Assembly (NCBI RefSeq): GCF_028682395.1
Contig: NZ_JANHLC010000010.1
Span: 1 to 64,000 of the forward strand
Direction of reading: 5' to 3'
DNA length: 64,000 nucleotides
Source of the DNA: Pseudomonas putida
GTDB taxonomy: Bacteria; Pseudomonadota; Gammaproteobacteria; Pseudomonadales; Pseudomonadaceae
Below the pieces are notes generated by a model. That model was not told the DNA's origin. It worked only from the letters and a program-made list of their open reading frames with translations, and made no database searches. The position numbers and the translations under genes are program-made. The number at the start of each line of letters is the position of its first letter. Positions within the stretch are counted from its first letter, which is position 1. Below, one piece after another: positions 63,195-64,000 of this stretch.

Positions 63195-64000
63195 GCCAAT
63201 TCCTCCAGACGGATGCAGGCGGCTAGATGCCCGGGTTCGAGCTCACGCAGTTGCGGGTCCTCGTGGCGGCAACGCTCGACGGCGCTCGGGCAGCGGGTAT
63301 GGAACCGACAGCCACTGGGCAGCGCAGCCAGGTTCGGCGGTTCGCCGCCGATGGGGCGCAGCTTGTGGCGCGGCCCGGTCAGCGTCGGGAGCGCGTCGAG
63401 CAGGGCGCGGGTATACGGATGGGCGGGGCGATGGAACAGTTGCCGGGTATCGCCGCTTTCGACGATGCGCCCCGCGTACATGACCGCCACCCGGTCGCAG
63501 GTCTGGGCGACCACGCCCAGGTCGTGGGTCACCATCAGCACGCTCAGTCCGGTGTCGCGGCGCAGGCGCAGCAGCAGCTTGAGGATCTGATCCTGAATGG
63601 TCACGTCCAGGGCGGTGGTCGGTTCGTCGGCGATCAACAGGCGTGGCTTGCAGGCCAGCGCGATGGCGATCAGGACCCGCTGGCGCATACCGCCGCTGAA
63701 TTCGTGGGGCCAGGCGCGCAGGCGCTGTTCGGGCGAAGTCACGCCGACCGCCTTGAGCAGGGCGATGGTGGCTTCCCGCAGCGCCGGGCCGGACAAACCG
63801 TCATGGCGGCGCAGGCCTTCGGCAATCTGTTCGCCAATGCGCATGGTTGGGTTGAGGGCGGTCATGGGGTCCTGGAACACCATGGAAATCTGCCGGCCGC
63901 GCACTTCGCTCAACTGGGCCTCATCGAGTGTGGCCAGGTCCAGTTGGTCGAAGCGGATACCGGTCGCCGACACCCGGGCATCGGCTCCGCCAAATAGGCG
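63188..64000 (-). CDS. Oligo/dipeptide ABC transporter ATPase (DppD-type), partial
   Basis: This is the partial second ATPase of the importer; the frame runs open off the right edge, so the true start and Walker A motif lie outside the window. Visible are [15 protein letters not shown] (signature), [16 protein letters not shown] (Walker B), [25 protein letters not shown] (H-loop) and the C-terminal [14 protein letters not shown] oligopeptide extension. The permease and binding-protein genes are expected beyond 64000. Confidence 0.92.
   Translation of the reverse strand, partial: RLFGGADARVSATGIRFDQLDLATLDEAQLSEVRGRQISMVFQDPMTALNPTMRIGEQIAEGLRRHDGLSGPALREATIALLKAVGVTSPEQRLRAWPHEFSGGMRQRVLIAIALACKPRLLIADEPTTALDVTIQDQILKLLLRLRRDTGLSVLMVTHDLGVVAQTCDRVAVMYAGRIVESGDTRQLFHRPAHPYTRALLDALPTLTGPRHKLRPIGGEPPNLAALPSGCRFHTRCPSAVERCRHEDPQLRELEPGHLAACIRLEELAC

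Noticed and set aside
62238-63590. 450-codon open frame antisense to both ABC ATPase genes
   Set aside because: It crosses the boundary of two well-supported ATPase genes on the other strand and shows no domain.

Overview
The window reads as chromosome of a Pseudomonas species, probably of the P. fluorescens/P. putida lineage. The evidence is uniformly GC-rich coding, gene order recC-recB-recD followed by yfiR-yfiN-yfiB, mmsA-mmsB, an OprD porin, a GltS symporter, HBM-type chemoreceptors, a REP-like inverted pair, and many LysR regulators. No tRNA, rRNA, insertion sequence, phage gene or CRISPR array was recognised. Coding density is high; the only long gene-free stretches are 29308-29958 and the regulatory region 51750-52118.

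Layout. (1) 104-9323: recC, recB and recD, coupled by overlapping stop/start codons. (2) 9429-11768: the YfiR/YfiN/YfiB cyclic-di-GMP control module, with a (GTCGCC)5 repeat behind it. (3) 11847-15361: a LysR regulator divergent from mmsA-mmsB (valine / methylmalonate-semialdehyde catabolism). (4) 15404-19065: a GbpR-type LysR gene divergent from an AraD1-like FAH-fold enzyme and an alpha-ketoglutarate-semialdehyde dehydrogenase, i.e. the lower part of a non-phosphorylative pentonate route. (5) 19130-28047: a divergon. Leftward are an IlvD/Edd-family sugar-acid dehydratase, an OprD porin, a GntR/FCD regulator and a FAD-linked 2-hydroxyacid dehydrogenase. Rightward are an ACS-type MFS permease, an acylating acetaldehyde dehydrogenase and a 4-hydroxy-2-oxovalerate aldolase. 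Two sites matching TNGTNNNACNA lie between the halves. I propose this as a possible undescribed route in which a trihydroxyvalerate (5-deoxypentonate) or a pentonate is dehydrated and cleaved to pyruvate plus an aldehyde that leaves as acyl-CoA.

(6) 28093-41289: GltS, a cupin, an autotransporter with an extended signal peptide, a PaaK/CapK-like adenylate-forming protein, a flavodoxin-fold reductase with a MerR regulator, LysR/TauE, a YgiN-like monooxygenase divergent from MdaB, another LysR, and a SulP transporter. (7) 41446-45526: two tandem chemoreceptors with almost identical signalling domains and similar FliA-like promoter elements. (8) 45775-49921: a periplasmic DUF4198-like protein, an Ais-like membrane-anchored histidine phosphatase, a PAP2 phosphatase and a gamma-glutamyltransferase lipoprotein.

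(9) 50061-57789: a phenol catabolic cluster. A DmpR/MopR-type sigma54 activator is divergent from the six-subunit phenol hydroxylase (P0-P5) and an outer-membrane channel. The intergenic region shows a textbook -24/-12 promoter, two upstream activator sites and a possible IHF site. No catechol ring-cleavage gene follows, so catechol must be processed by genes elsewhere. (10) 58030-64000: a TonB-dependent receptor with a small membrane-anchored partner, a cytosolic-looking class A beta-lactamase-fold hydrolase, and two oligopeptide/dipeptide ABC ATPase genes, the last cut by the window edge.

Assignments rest on reading motifs, lengths and context by eye; no database search was run.
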